A stretch of 64,000 nt of DNA from PALSA-612 sp035652235 (GCA_035652235.1 DASREE010000032.1:145040-209039), one strand, 5' to 3'; numbered from the stretch's first letter, positions 33,733 to 42,054 are shown. Notes: a model not told the origin generated them from the letters alone. Numbers and translations are program-made.

Positions 33733-33974
33733 GGGCTGTCTCGTCCGTTTCTCGGCGTGGGCGGGCGAACGGGGCTCGTGCGCCCGGCCTCCCGGGTGTG
33801 GCCTACTCGCTTATCGACGTGCGCCGCCGCCGACTTGAGGGAGCGGCGGTGCGGGCAGGACTCGCGGCCTCCTCGGCCACCCCGCCGGCGGAAGTCGGCG
33901 GTGACGAGCGTCGCCTCGGCGCCGTCGAAGGAGGGGCCGGGCTGGCGACGACCGCGGCGATCCCGACCTCGCGC

Positions 33975-34988
33975 CTAGTGACCATCGTCGGCCGGCCAGC
34001 GCCGGAAGGGCTCGGCGGGGTTGCGCCAGGCGCCGTGGAACGCAGGCCCCGGCGGGGAGTCGCCCACGCGGACGTGGATGAAGGCGGCAGAGCTGCCGCT
34101 GCGGAGAAGGACGTAGTTCCCGTCGCCCCAGGGCCCGGCGAAGCGCAGCCACGGCACGCTCGCCGGGCCCGCCGAGACGTCGACGACCCTCGCCGCGGTG
34201 GCCGCGACGCCGAATGGCCCCCACGACGCCTGCGCCGCGGTGAAGTCAGGCTCGGCGACGGGGACGCCCGAGAAGCGGGGCGGGATGCGGTGCGGCGCCC
34301 CGGCGCTGCCGTGGAAGCCGGGGAGGAAGTAGACGGCGTGGGAGCCGAGAGCCGAGTACACGACCGGGTGCGTGCCGCGCTTGCGCACGTTCGGCCACGG
34401 CCGCCAGACACCGAGCGCGTGCTGGCTGGCGGCGACGGCGGAGGGCGAGCCGTCGGCGCCCACCTCGACCGACACGAGCTCCCAGTCTCCTTCGTGCATC
34501 TGCCAGATCGCGGGCGTGCGGATCGGATTCCGCCAGTCGTTCACCGGATAGAGCAGCCAGTACTGCAGGATGACGCTGGTTCCTCCGCCCGCGGACGGGC
34601 GACGAACGGCTCGTCCGTACACGGTCGGTGCCTGAGCGGCGCCGCGGGCGCGCTCGACGTAGCAGGAGTCGAGGTCGACCGCCGGCGTGCAGCCCCGCAG
34701 GTCGAGGCGCACCGTACCCGAGGCGTCGCCGAGCTGCGCAGGAGAGGGGCCGACGCGAAGCACGCGCCAGCGGCCGGCGCTGCGCCGCTCGAGCGCCGCG
34801 CCGGCGAGGAAGTCCTCGACGGCGACCGGCGTCCAGTCGCTCGCGTACGCGTATACGACGGGCTGGTAGCGGGCGAGAAGCTCGCCGGTCGTGGGCGCCT
34901 GGGCGCGGGGCGCGCCCGTCGTCGCTGCGGCCGCGGCCAGGATCGCGGTGGCGCCGGCGAGCAGCCTCCGCAGGCGGAGTTCGCTCAC
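33975..34988 (-). CDS. exported Vps62/DUF946-like protein
   Basis: The 337-residue protein has a signal peptide (about residues 1-30, LLAGATAILAAAAATTGAPRA). Its motifs recall the Vps62/DUF946 group: YQPVVYAYASDW, ILQYWLLYPVNDW, WQMHEGDWELVSVEV, SQHALGVW and YSALGSHAVYFLPG. These proteins occur in fungi and bacteria with no settled function; the histidine/aspartate pattern hints at metal or ligand binding outside the cell. GTG 34988 is fixed by TACCCT (35000-34995) plus 6 nt. The 242-nt gap between 33733 and 33974 contains nothing I recognise. Confidence 0.7.
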   Translation of the reverse strand: MSELRLRRLLAGATAILAAAAATTGAPRAQAPTTGELLARYQPVVYAYASDWTPVAVEDFLAGAALERRSAGRWRVLRVGPSPAQLGDASGTVRLDLRGCTPAVDLDSCYVERARGAAQAPTVYGRAVRRPSAGGGTSVILQYWLLYPVNDWRNPIRTPAIWQMHEGDWELVSVEVGADGSPSAVAASQHALGVWRPWPNVRKRGTHPVVYSALGSHAVYFLPGFHGSAGAPHRIPPRFSGVPVAEPDFTAAQASWGPFGVAATAARVVDVSAGPASVPWLRFAGPWGDGNYVLLRSGSSAAFIHVRVGDSPPGPAFHGAWRNPAEPFRRWPADDGH

Positions 34989-35085
34989 GGGTCGAGGGTA
35001 GCGGCGCGGCCCGCCGGAACGCACGGCGCCCGTCGAGCGACGGTCGGCTTCCGGGCGGGCTCGATCGTTCGTCTAGGCTGCGTCC

Positions 35086-35163
35086 GTGCTCGACCCATCC
35101 GTCAACCGCGAGGCCGCCGGCTGCGGCCCGAGGCTGGCCGAAGGGTGCCGCTCGACCCGCTGA
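35086..35163 (+). CDS. 25-residue upstream ORF at a leaderless promoter
   Basis: TAGGCT (35074-35079) followed by 6 nt and GTG 35086 is a leaderless-type start, but the GTG opens only a 25-codon ORF (VLDPSVNREAAGCGPRLAEG and five more residues). It ends 19 nt inside the acyl-CoA dehydrogenase gene in another frame. It may couple translation to the dehydrogenase start at 35145, or mark a frameshift that moved the original start. Confidence 0.35.
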   Translation: MLDPSVNREAAGCGPRLAEGCRSTR

Positions 35164-36326
35164 GCCCCGAGGAGCGCGAGGTGCGGGAGCTCGTCCGCAC
35201 CCTGGCGCGCGAGCGCATCGCTCCGCGTGCGTCGCAGATCGACGAGACACACGAGTTTCCCTGGGACGTGGTCGAGCTGTTCCGCGAGCACGGCATCTTC
35301 GGGCTGTTCTTCGAGGAGCGCTACGGCGGTGCGGGGACGAGCACGCTCCTGTCGCTCGTGGCGATCGAGGAGGTGTCCAAAGTCTGCGCGACGAGCGGCC
35401 TCGTCCTCGCCGGCCAGGAGCTCGGGGCGCTCGGCGTCAAGCTCGCCGGCTCGGACGAGCAGCGCGACCGCTACCTGCCGCGGCTCGCCTCCGGCGAGTG
35501 GCTGCCGGCGTACGCGCTGACGGAGGCGGGCTCCGGCTCCGACGCGGCGGCGATGCGCACCGAGGCCCGACGGGAAGAAGACGCATACGTGCTCAACGGC
35601 TCCAAGCGCTTCATCACCAACGCCGCCGTCGCGTCCCTCTACACCGTGTTCGCGAAGACCGATGCGACGGCGGGGCACGCGGGCATCTCCGCCTTCCTCG
35701 TCGAGTCGGACGCTCCCGGGTTCGAGGTGACCCGGCTCGAGCCGAAGATGGGCATCAGCGGGTCGACCACCGGCGAGCTCGCGTTCACGGACTGCCGCGT
35801 CCCCGCGGCCAACCTGCTCGGGAAGGAGGGCGACGGCTTCCGTCTCGCCATGCGGGTCCTCGACCGCTCGCGTCCGGGCGTGGCTGCGCAGGCGCTGGGC
35901 ATCGCGCAGGGGGCGACGGACTACGCGCTCGAGTACGCGAGGACGCGGGAGACGATGGGGAGGCCGATCGCCCAGCACCAGCTCGTGGCGGCGAAGCTGG
36001 CCGAGATGGAGACGCGCTGCGAGGCAGCGCGCGGCCTGCTCTACCGCTTCGGGCAGATGGTCGACGCGGGCGTGCCCGAGGCGGAGCTGACGAAGGCCTC
36101 GGCGATGGCGAAGCTCTACTGCTCGGACACGGCCATGTTCGCCACGACCGAGGCCGTGCAGATCCTCGGCGGATACGGGTACATCCGCGAGTACCCGGTG
36201 GAGCGGATGATGCGCGACGCGAAGATCACCCAGATCTACGAAGGCACGAACGAGATCCAGCGCCTGGTCATCGCCCGCGAGATGCTGAGGGAGCAGCGGA
36301 CCTTCCTCTACGCCGGCGTCGCCTGA
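35145..36326 (+). CDS. acyl-CoA dehydrogenase
   Basis: The 393-residue flavoprotein has the ACAD layout: an N-terminal helical domain (ERIAPRASQIDETHEFPWD), the FAD/substrate motif YALTEAGSGSDAAAM, NGSKRFITNA, and the C-terminal QILGGYGYIREYPVERMMRD. The catalytic glutamate falls in IYEGTNEIQRLVIAR. The final motif is typical of short/branched-chain and butyryl-CoA dehydrogenases. It oxidises acyl-CoA to the enoyl-CoA in fatty- or branched-chain acid breakdown. GTG 35145 gives the normal N-terminal length; a short upstream ORF overlaps it. The electron-transfer flavoprotein genes are not in the window. Confidence 0.92.
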   Translation: MPLDPLSPEEREVRELVRTLARERIAPRASQIDETHEFPWDVVELFREHGIFGLFFEERYGGAGTSTLLSLVAIEEVSKVCATSGLVLAGQELGALGVKLAGSDEQRDRYLPRLASGEWLPAYALTEAGSGSDAAAMRTEARREEDAYVLNGSKRFITNAAVASLYTVFAKTDATAGHAGISAFLVESDAPGFEVTRLEPKMGISGSTTGELAFTDCRVPAANLLGKEGDGFRLAMRVLDRSRPGVAAQALGIAQGATDYALEYARTRETMGRPIAQHQLVAAKLAEMETRCEAARGLLYRFGQMVDAGVPEAELTKASAMAKLYCSDTAMFATTEAVQILGGYGYIREYPVERMMRDAKITQIYEGTNEIQRLVIAREMLREQRTFLYAGVA

Positions 36327-36406
36327 CCGCGTCCTACCGCCGATCGCGACGGCGGGACGACTCGCCACTCGGGGAGTGTGCCCGAGGCGGTCGTACACTC
36401 ATGGCC

Positions 36407-39400
36407 ATGGCCGCGTGCCCCGGCTGCGGCGAGCGAAACCCCGAGCAGGCGCGCTTCTGCCACGCCTGTGGGACGAGGCTGGCGCAGCCGGGTCCGGCGC
36501 TCGCAACGCGGAAGACGGTGACCGTCCTCTTCTGCGACGTGACCGGCTCGACGACGCTCGGCGAGCGCACGGACCCGGAGCAGATCCGCCGCGTCATGTC
36601 ACGCTACTACGAGGAGGCGCGGGCCGTGCTCGAGCGGCACGGCGGCACGGTCGAGAAGTTCATCGGCGACGCCGTCGTGGCCGTCTTCGGCGTCCCCGTC
36701 CTGCACGAGGACGACGCCCTGCGGGCGCTGCGGGCCTCCGTCGAGCTCCAGGAGGCGATCGAGCGCCTGAACGTCGAGCTGGAAGCCACCTTCGGGCTCG
36801 GCATCGCCGTCCGGATCGGCGTCTCGAGCGGCGAGGTGATCGCCGGAGACGCGACGCTCGGCGACTCGTTCGCCTCCGGCGACGCGGTCAACGTCGCCCA
36901 GCGGCTCGAGTCGGCGGCCCAGGCGGGCGAGATCCTCCTCGCCGAGAGCACCTACCGGCTCGCCCGTGACGCGATCAGGACGGAGCGGCTCGAGCCGCTG
37001 GCGCTGAAGGGGAAGGGCGAGCCGGTGAGCGCGCACCGGCTCGTCTCCGTCCTCCCGGGAGCGCCGCCGCGGGCGCGGCGCTTCGACTCGCCGATGGTCG
37101 GCCGCGAGCGCGAGCTGGCCTTGCTCGAGGGGGCGTTCGCGCGGGCCGTGCGCGAGCGCTCCTGCCACCTGTTCACCGTGCTCGGCGCGGCGGGCGTCGG
37201 CAAGTCGCGGCTCGTGCGCGAGGCGCTGCGCGGCTTCGGCGACCGTGCGAGGGTCGTCGCCGGCGCCTGCCTGCCCTACGGCGAGGGGATCACCTTCTGG
37301 CCGGCGCTGGAGATCGTCAAGCAGGCCACCGGCATCGTCGACGGCGACTCGCCGGGTCGGGCGCTCGCGCGCATCGAGGAGGCGCTCGCGGGCGACGAGG
37401 CGGCGCCCCTCGCCGCCCGCCGGGCCGCCGCGCTCGTCGGCCTGGAGGAGGAGCCGGTGGCGGCGGAAGAGGGCTTCTGGGGAATCCGGCGGCTGCTCGA
37501 GTCACTCTCGCGGACGAAGCCGCTCGTCGTCGTCTTCGACGACGTGAACTGGGCGGAGCCGACCTTCCTCGACCTCGTCGAGCACCTCGCCGAGGGCATC
37601 CGCGACGGGCCGGTCCTGCTCGTCTGCCTCGCCCGCCCCGATCTGCTCGAGCGCCGGCCGGCCTGGGGCGGGGGCAAGTGGAACGCGACGACGATCCTGC
37701 TCGAGCCGCTGTCGGAGGACGAGTCGGCCGTGCTGCTCGAGAACCTGCTCGGCAGCGGCGTCGCCGGGGACGTCCTGCGCCGCGTCCACGCCTCCGCCGA
37801 GGGCATCCCGCTGTTCGTCGAGGAGCTCGTCTCGATGCTGATCGACGGCGCCCACCTGCGCCCCTCGCGCGGAGGCTGGCGGCTGGGCGGCGATCTGTCC
37901 GAGATCCCGGTGCCCGAGTCGATCCAGGTGCTTCTCGCCTCGCGCCTCGACCAGCTGAGCGCCGGCGAGCGGCGGGCGATCGAGCGCGCGGCGATCGAAG
38001 GCGCCGTCTTCCATCGCGGCGCCGTCGAGGCGCTCGCCGACGAGGAGCTCCGCAGCCAGGTCGACCGCTGCCTCGCCGCGCTCGTGCGCAAGGAGCTCGT
38101 CCGTCCGCACCGGGCCTCCTTCGCCGGCGAGGACGCCTTCCGCTTCCGCCACGTCCTCATCCGCGAGGCGGCGTACGACGCGCTGCCGAAGCAGGTGCGC
38201 GCCGACCTGCACGAGCGCTTCGCCGCCTGGCTCGAGGACGTCGTCGCAGACGAGCGCGCCGGCGAGGTCGAGGAGCTGCTCGGCTACCACCTGGAGCAGG
38301 CCTACCGCTACCGCGCCGAGCTGACGCGCGTCGACGAGCGCACGCGGGCGGTCGCGCTCCGAGCTGGGATGCGGCTCGGGGGCGCCGGCCGCCGCGCGCT
38401 CGCGAAGGGCGACCTGAACGCCGCCGTGAACCTGCTCGAACGCGCCGTCGAGCTCGTTCCGGTCGAGGGGCCGGGTGGCCCCGAGCTCGCCACGGAGCTC
38501 GGCCTCGCGCTGCGCGACGCCGGGGAGCTCGCGCGCGCGGAGCAGGTGCTGGCCCGGGCGGAGACGGCTGCCCGCACGGCAGGTGACCGGCGGGCCGAGC
38601 TGGCCGCGGCCGTGCAGCGCATCCAGGTCGACTTCCTCGCCGATCCCGCCCGCACCGACGAGCTGCTCGACGAGCTCGAGACGATCCTCCCCGAGCTCGA
38701 GGCGCTCGGCGACGAGCGGGCGCTGGCGAGCGGCTGGACGCTCGTCGGCGTCGGCCGCGGCCTGTGGGGTGGTCGCGCCGAGGCGGGCGAGCGGGCGCTC
38801 GAGCGGGCGCTCGCGCACGCGCGCAGCGCCGGCGACCGCCGCGAGGAGCAGAACATCCTGCGCGAGCTCGCCCTGCACGCGGTGTGGGGTCCGAGACCGG
38901 TCGCAGACGCGCTCGAGCGCTGCCACGGCCTGCTCGACGAGGCAGGCGGAGACCCCTGGCTGGAGACGGGGCCGCTTCGCTGCCTGGCGACGCTCGAGGC
39001 GAGGCTCGGGCGCTTCGACGCGGCGCGGAGCCTCCTGCGCCGGGCGCGGCGCGTGCACGACGAGCTCCGGCTGACGGGGCTGATGCCGGTGCCGCTCGCC
39101 TTTGCGGCCGGCGAGATCGAGCTCCTGGCAGGCGACTACGCGACGGCCGAGCGGGAGCTTCGCCGCGGGCTCGAGCTGCTCGACACGATGGGCGAGCGCG
39201 GCTACCGGGCCAGCATCGCCGCCTTCTTGGCGCAGGCGCTCGTCGGGCAGGGCCGCTACGGGGAGGCCGAGTCCTACCTCCTGCAGGCGCGCGCCGACGC
39301 GGGGGCGGACGACGTCTGGACGCAGGCGGTCGCGCGCGGCACGCTGGCCGTCGTCCACGCCGCGCGCGGCGAGCACGCACAGGCGGAGCCGCTGGCGCGC

Positions 39401-39643
39401 GAGGCGGTCGCGCTCGTGGCGGGAAGCGACAGCCGCGAGCTCGGCGCGAGTATGCTCGAGGACCTGGCGATCGTCCTGGCGGCCGCCGGGCGCGCCGAGG
39501 AGGCCAGCGCCGCGGCCGAGCAAGCTCGCCGCTCGTTCGAGGAGAAGGGGAACGTGGTCGCCTCCGCCCGCGTGCGGCGGCTGCTCGACCACCCCGGCGG
39601 CGCGGCGCCCGCTACGAGAGCCCGAGACGCTCGAGCGCCGTAG
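36407..39643 (+). CDS. adenylate/guanylate cyclase with AAA-type ATPase and TPR domains
   Basis: The 1078-residue protein starts with a zinc ribbon (C4, C7, C18, C21 in CPGCG and CHACG). A class III cyclase domain follows (about 30-215: VTVLFCDVTGST, FIGDAVVAVFG and NVAQRLESAA carry the metal aspartates and transition-state residues). Then come a STAND-like ATPase (MVGRERELALLEGAF, Walker A AAGVGKSR, Walker B VVVFDDVNWAEP) and a long TPR C-terminus. It probably makes a cyclic nucleotide or acts as a signalling switch. ATG 36407 fits TACACT (36394-36399) plus 7 nt; ATG 36401 would lie too close to the -10. It overlaps the convergent methyltransferase by 32 nt. Confidence 0.88.
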   Translation: MAACPGCGERNPEQARFCHACGTRLAQPGPALATRKTVTVLFCDVTGSTTLGERTDPEQIRRVMSRYYEEARAVLERHGGTVEKFIGDAVVAVFGVPVLHEDDALRALRASVELQEAIERLNVELEATFGLGIAVRIGVSSGEVIAGDATLGDSFASGDAVNVAQRLESAAQAGEILLAESTYRLARDAIRTERLEPLALKGKGEPVSAHRLVSVLPGAPPRARRFDSPMVGRERELALLEGAFARAVRERSCHLFTVLGAAGVGKSRLVREALRGFGDRARVVAGACLPYGEGITFWPALEIVKQATGIVDGDSPGRALARIEEALAGDEAAPLAARRAAALVGLEEEPVAAEEGFWGIRRLLESLSRTKPLVVVFDDVNWAEPTFLDLVEHLAEGIRDGPVLLVCLARPDLLERRPAWGGGKWNATTILLEPLSEDESAVLLENLLGSGVAGDVLRRVHASAEGIPLFVEELVSMLIDGAHLRPSRGGWRLGGDLSEIPVPESIQVLLASRLDQLSAGERRAIERAAIEGAVFHRGAVEALADEELRSQVDRCLAALVRKELVRPHRASFAGEDAFRFRHVLIREAAYDALPKQVRADLHERFAAWLEDVVADERAGEVEELLGYHLEQAYRYRAELTRVDERTRAVALRAGMRLGGAGRRALAKGDLNAAVNLLERAVELVPVEGPGGPELATELGLALRDAGELARAEQVLARAETAARTAGDRRAELAAAVQRIQVDFLADPARTDELLDELETILPELEALGDERALASGWTLVGVGRGLWGGRAEAGERALERALAHARSAGDRREEQNILRELALHAVWGPRPVADALERCHGLLDEAGGDPWLETGPLRCLATLEARLGRFDAARSLLRRARRVHDELRLTGLMPVPLAFAAGEIELLAGDYATAERELRRGLELLDTMGERGYRASIAAFLAQALVGQGRYGEAESYLLQARADAGADDVWTQAVARGTLAVVHAARGEHAQAEPLAREAVALVAGSDSRELGASMLEDLAIVLAAAGRAEEASAAAEQARRSFEEKGNVVASARVRRLLDHPGGAAPATRARDARAP

Positions 39644-40382
39644 CGTCGGGCGGCCGCTGCTCGAGCGGCGGGACGTACAGCGTCGACAGGGCGGTCACGT
39701 CGGCCGCCGTCAGCCGCTCGAGCGGCAGGCGGCGCGCAATCGGGTCGATCCCGGGATACGGGGAGGCCTCGTACACGACGACCTCGTGCCCGGCCGGGTA
39801 GCGCTCGAGCAGCGACTCGACGAGCAGCGGCAGGCCCGCCGGCTGTGCCTCGCCGGAGGCGCCTCGGCGCCCGACGGTGCCGACCTGCCAGAGGAGGAGC
39901 GCCGCGGTCGCATCGACGATCCGGCGGCGGAGCAGGAAGTCGGTCGCCTCGTAGCTCTGGCAGCCGCAGGCGGCGGGGTCGACGCCGAGGTCGGCGAACA
40001 AGCAGTCCTCCGCCGACACGGCCGGCAGCATCCTGGACGGGAAGCCCTCGTCCCGCGCACGCCGCAGCGCCTCGTGGGAGGGCGTCACGAAGATGCCCGG
40101 GTGCCCGTAGAAGGCGGCGCAGACCCGCTTGCCGGAGCGCACCTCGGCGAGGATCTCGTCCACCATCGCCTCGTAGGCGAGCGCCCGGTCGCGCCCTTCC
40201 CGGTAGTGGCGGTGCAGCGAGCGGACGTTGCGGTTCAACCGCGCGAGCCATGCCTGCGCGACCGGGTCGGCGACGAGGCCGAGGACGACGTCCGCCGCCT
40301 CGAGCTCGGCGCGCGCCTCGGTCGTCAGGTGCGCGTCCAGCGCGATGCCGGTGCCGACGACGGTGAGCGAGCCGGAGCCCAC
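39612..40382 (-). CDS. borosin-type peptide alpha-N-methyltransferase (SonM-like)
   Basis: The 256-residue protein has the tetrapyrrole-methylase fold (VVGTGIAL at 9-15, AAFYGHPGIFVTPSHEAL at about 89-106, LPAVSAEDCLFADLGVDP, QSYEATDFLL, EVVVYEASPYPGI). From memory the whole length aligns with SonM of the Shewanella split borosin system (263 residues, with CALYGHPGVFA and GISAEACLWADLGIDP), not with precorrin methylases. By that alignment Y60, R66 and Y70 are the candidate catalytic Tyr/Arg/Tyr. It would use SAM to methylate backbone amides of the precursor encoded 19 nt upstream. No cobalamin genes are near. GTG 40382 is the start. Confidence 0.88.
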   Translation of the reverse strand: MGSGSLTVVGTGIALDAHLTTEARAELEAADVVLGLVADPVAQAWLARLNRNVRSLHRHYREGRDRALAYEAMVDEILAEVRSGKRVCAAFYGHPGIFVTPSHEALRRARDEGFPSRMLPAVSAEDCLFADLGVDPAACGCQSYEATDFLLRRRIVDATAALLLWQVGTVGRRGASGEAQPAGLPLLVESLLERYPAGHEVVVYEASPYPGIDPIARRLPLERLTAADVTALSTLYVPPLEQRPPDATALERLGLS

Positions 40383-40401
40383 GCCGCTCTGCCCCGCCCG
40401 G

Positions 40402-40662
40402 CTACCTGATCCAGATGCAGATCCAGACCATCGCCTGGCCGGACTCCTTGGCGATCTGGCGCTGGATGGCGGCGAGGTCGCCGCTCAGGAGGAGCTGCTG
40501 GTCGCCCGCGGGCAGGCCGGAGTCGGCGATCGCCCTGGCGCGGTCGCGGTTCCACTCCTCTCGCAGCGGCTTGTCGAGCGCCAGCCGCTGCAGGAAGCTC
40601 CCGAGCGGCCCCAGCTTGGCCTCGAAGTCGAACTCGAACTCGATGTCGATCTCCTCGTCCAC
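40402..40662 (-). CDS. candidate split-borosin precursor peptide
   Basis: The 86-residue protein has an acidic N-terminus (residues 1-15) and a helical domain (about 17-72: LGSFLQRLALDKPLREEWNR, then SGLPAGDQQLLLSGDLAAIQ) that resembles the borosin-binding domain of SonA-type precursors (LRxxW/F, GLxxxxxxxLLSGDxxxI). The last 13 residues, SGQAMVWICIWIR, form a short tail rich in Val, Ile and Trp that is the likely core peptide. In characterised split borosins the methyltransferase is the next gene, as here. GTG 40662 has AAGGGAG upstream, and its own promoter lies at 40691-40720. Precursor status is an inference from sequence layout and context. Confidence 0.8.
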   Translation of the reverse strand: MDEEIDIEFEFDFEAKLGPLGSFLQRLALDKPLREEWNRDRARAIADSGLPAGDQQLLLSGDLAAIQRQIAKESGQAMVWICIWIR

Positions 40663-40684
40663 CGCCGCTCCCTTCCTCGCCGTT

Positions 40685-40720
40685 CGCGCGAGCGTACTCG
40701 CGCGCCTTCGGCGGCGTCAA
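40685..40720 (-). promoter_or_regulatory. promoter of the borosin operon with overlapping palindrome
   Basis: On the minus strand TTGACG (40720-40715) is a 5/6 match to the -35 consensus. An 18-nt spacer leads to TACGCT (40696-40691). The -10 sits inside the perfect inverted repeat CGCGCGAG-TACG-CTCGCGCG (40704-40685, 8-bp arms, 4-nt centre). This could be an operator or an RNA hairpin at the very start of the transcript. The -35 overlaps the stop codon of the HhH-GPD gene. Confidence 0.55.
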
Positions 40721-41268
40721 CGCGCCGCGCGGAGGCCGGCCTTGGACGCGCGCTTCGCCGCCTGGTAGCGGGCGAGCGCCTCGGGTGAGTCGACGTCGGC
40801 GAGCGTGTCGAACGGCGGCACGAGCGGGCGCGCCACCTCGACCCCGAACCGCTTGGCGAGCACGGAGCCGAGCGCGATCACCTTCATCTCCCCGAAACCC
40901 GGAAGCGAGGCGATCCGGCGGCGGAGGTCGTCGGCGTCCCGCGCCTGCGTCCACACCCGCTCGGCCCGTCCGCCGTACTCGCCGGCGACGACGCGGGCCA
41001 GCTCCTGCACGCGTGCGGCCATCGTGCCGGGGAAGCGGTGGACGGCCGGCTTCGCGCGGAAGGCCGCCACCAGCCGGTCCGGCTCCATGCCGGCGATGTC
41101 CGCCGCGTCGAGGCGGCCGAGTCGCTCCTCGAGCTTGCGGGGACCGGAGAACGCCTGCTGCACCCTCACCTGCTGGTCGAGCGCGAAGCCGACGAGGAGC
41201 GCGAAGGGATCGCGCGCGATGAGTCGGTCGGCCTCCTCGTCGCCCGTGTAGTAGAGCCGCTCGGGCAC
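40717..41268 (-). CDS. HhH-GPD-type base-excision repair protein
   Basis: The 183-residue protein resembles the uncharacterised actinobacterial HhH-GPD family: LLVGFALDQQVRVQQAFSGP, then RFPGTMAARVQELARVV and the helix-hairpin-helix region IASLPGFGEMKVIALGSVLA. This fold is that of DNA glycosylases acting on damaged bases. GTG 41268 is supported by TAGGAT (41280-41275) plus 6 nt. It lies upstream of the borosin pair in the same direction, but that pair has its own promoter. A second repair gene, nucS, lies just upstream. Confidence 0.85.
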   Translation of the reverse strand: MPERLYYTGDEEADRLIARDPFALLVGFALDQQVRVQQAFSGPRKLEERLGRLDAADIAGMEPDRLVAAFRAKPAVHRFPGTMAARVQELARVVAGEYGGRAERVWTQARDADDLRRRIASLPGFGEMKVIALGSVLAKRFGVEVARPLVPPFDTLADVDSPEALARYQAAKRASKAGLRAAR

Positions 41269-41277
41269 GCCCCGATC

Positions 41278-41364
41278 CTACTCCAGCATTCGCTCCCAGC
41301 CGGGGAAGTCGCCGTGCTCGCCGTAGGCGCGGACGGCGTCGCGCCAGTTGGGATGCGCGTGCAC
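41278..41364 (-). CDS. 28-residue ORF or C-terminal gene fragment between nucS and the HhH-GPD gene
   Basis: From GTG 41364 the frame reads VHAHPNWRDAVRAYGEHGDF and then PGWERMLE, with the stop at 41278. The composition is protein-like and unlike its GC-rich surroundings. It could be the tail of a decayed gene or a small protein co-transcribed after nucS (stop at 41368). I do not recognise a family. Confidence 0.3.
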   Translation of the reverse strand: MHAHPNWRDAVRAYGEHGDFPGWERMLE

Positions 41365-41367
41365 GCG

Positions 41368-42054
41368 TCAGGCGACGGCGAAGAGGGTCAGCTCGGGCTC
41401 GCGCTCGCCGCGCAGGACGGCGAGGTCGACCTCGACGCAGGCGATCCCGCGGGATCCGGCGAGCACGGCCGCCTGCGGCCGGAGGCGCTCGGCGGCGAGG
41501 AGGCCACGGCAAGCGGCGAGAGCCGGATGGCGACGGATGCGCTCGAGGTAGCGGCAGAGCTGCTCGACCGCCTCGATCGTTCCCGTCCGCTTCACCTCGA
41601 CCGCGACCCAGCCGCCGGCGGCGTCACGGCACATGAGGTCGACCGGGCCGACGTCCGTCGGCCACTCGCGCCGCACGAGCCGGAGCCCGTCCGCGAGGAC
41701 GCCGGGACGGCGCGCGAGCTCTGCCTGGAGGTCTCGCTCGACGCCGTTCTTCTCCAGCCCGGCCGCCTCGCCCATCGCGTGCGTGACGTCGCTCAGCACC
41801 TCGTGCAGGCGGATCTCGAGCCGGTCCTCCCCCTTCCCGGCGCGCTTGCGAACGACCAGGCGCTCGAGGGGGTCGCCGATCTCCTCGATCACGGTCGGCG
41901 GCGTCATCCAGTTCAGGGGCTTGTACCCTCCGGCGTCCGCGTGCACGAGCACGGAGCCGTCTGCCTTGATCATCAGCAGGCGCGTGGACGCTGGCAGGTA
42001 CGCGCTCAGTCGCCCGGTGTAGGTGACCTCGCAGCGTGCGACGACAAGCCGCAT
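41368..42054 (-). CDS. nucS: mismatch-specific endonuclease NucS (EndoMS)
   Basis: The 228-residue protein matches mycobacterial NucS from end to end: TGRLSAYLPASTRLLMIKAD, YKPLNWMTPP, LVRREWPTDVGPVDLMCRD and VAVEVKRTGTIEAVEQLCRY. The catalytic PD-(D/E)XK residues are D139, E153 and K155. NucS replaces MutS/MutL in many actinobacteria and cuts both strands at mismatches, with the beta clamp as partner. The start ATG 42054 is fixed by TACGGT (42067-42062) plus 7 nt, a leaderless promoter. The C-terminus (ELTLFAVA) differs from the mycobacterial clamp-binding end. Confidence 0.95.
   Translation of the reverse strand: MRLVVARCEVTYTGRLSAYLPASTRLLMIKADGSVLVHADAGGYKPLNWMTPPTVIEEIGDPLERLVVRKRAGKGEDRLEIRLHEVLSDVTHAMGEAAGLEKNGVERDLQAELARRPGVLADGLRLVRREWPTDVGPVDLMCRDAAGGWVAVEVKRTGTIEAVEQLCRYLERIRRHPALAACRGLLAAERLRPQAAVLAGSRGIACVEVDLAVLRGEREPELTLFAVA

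Noticed and set aside
33733..33974. Small ORFs in the gap after the coiled-coil pair
   Set aside because: Translations in all frames are low-complexity and lack a plausible start context.
39612..40382. Precorrin or diphthine methyltransferase as identity of the methylase
   Set aside because: The fold is shared, but the full-length resemblance to SonM, the adjacent precursor-like gene and the absence of cobalamin genes favour a borosin enzyme.
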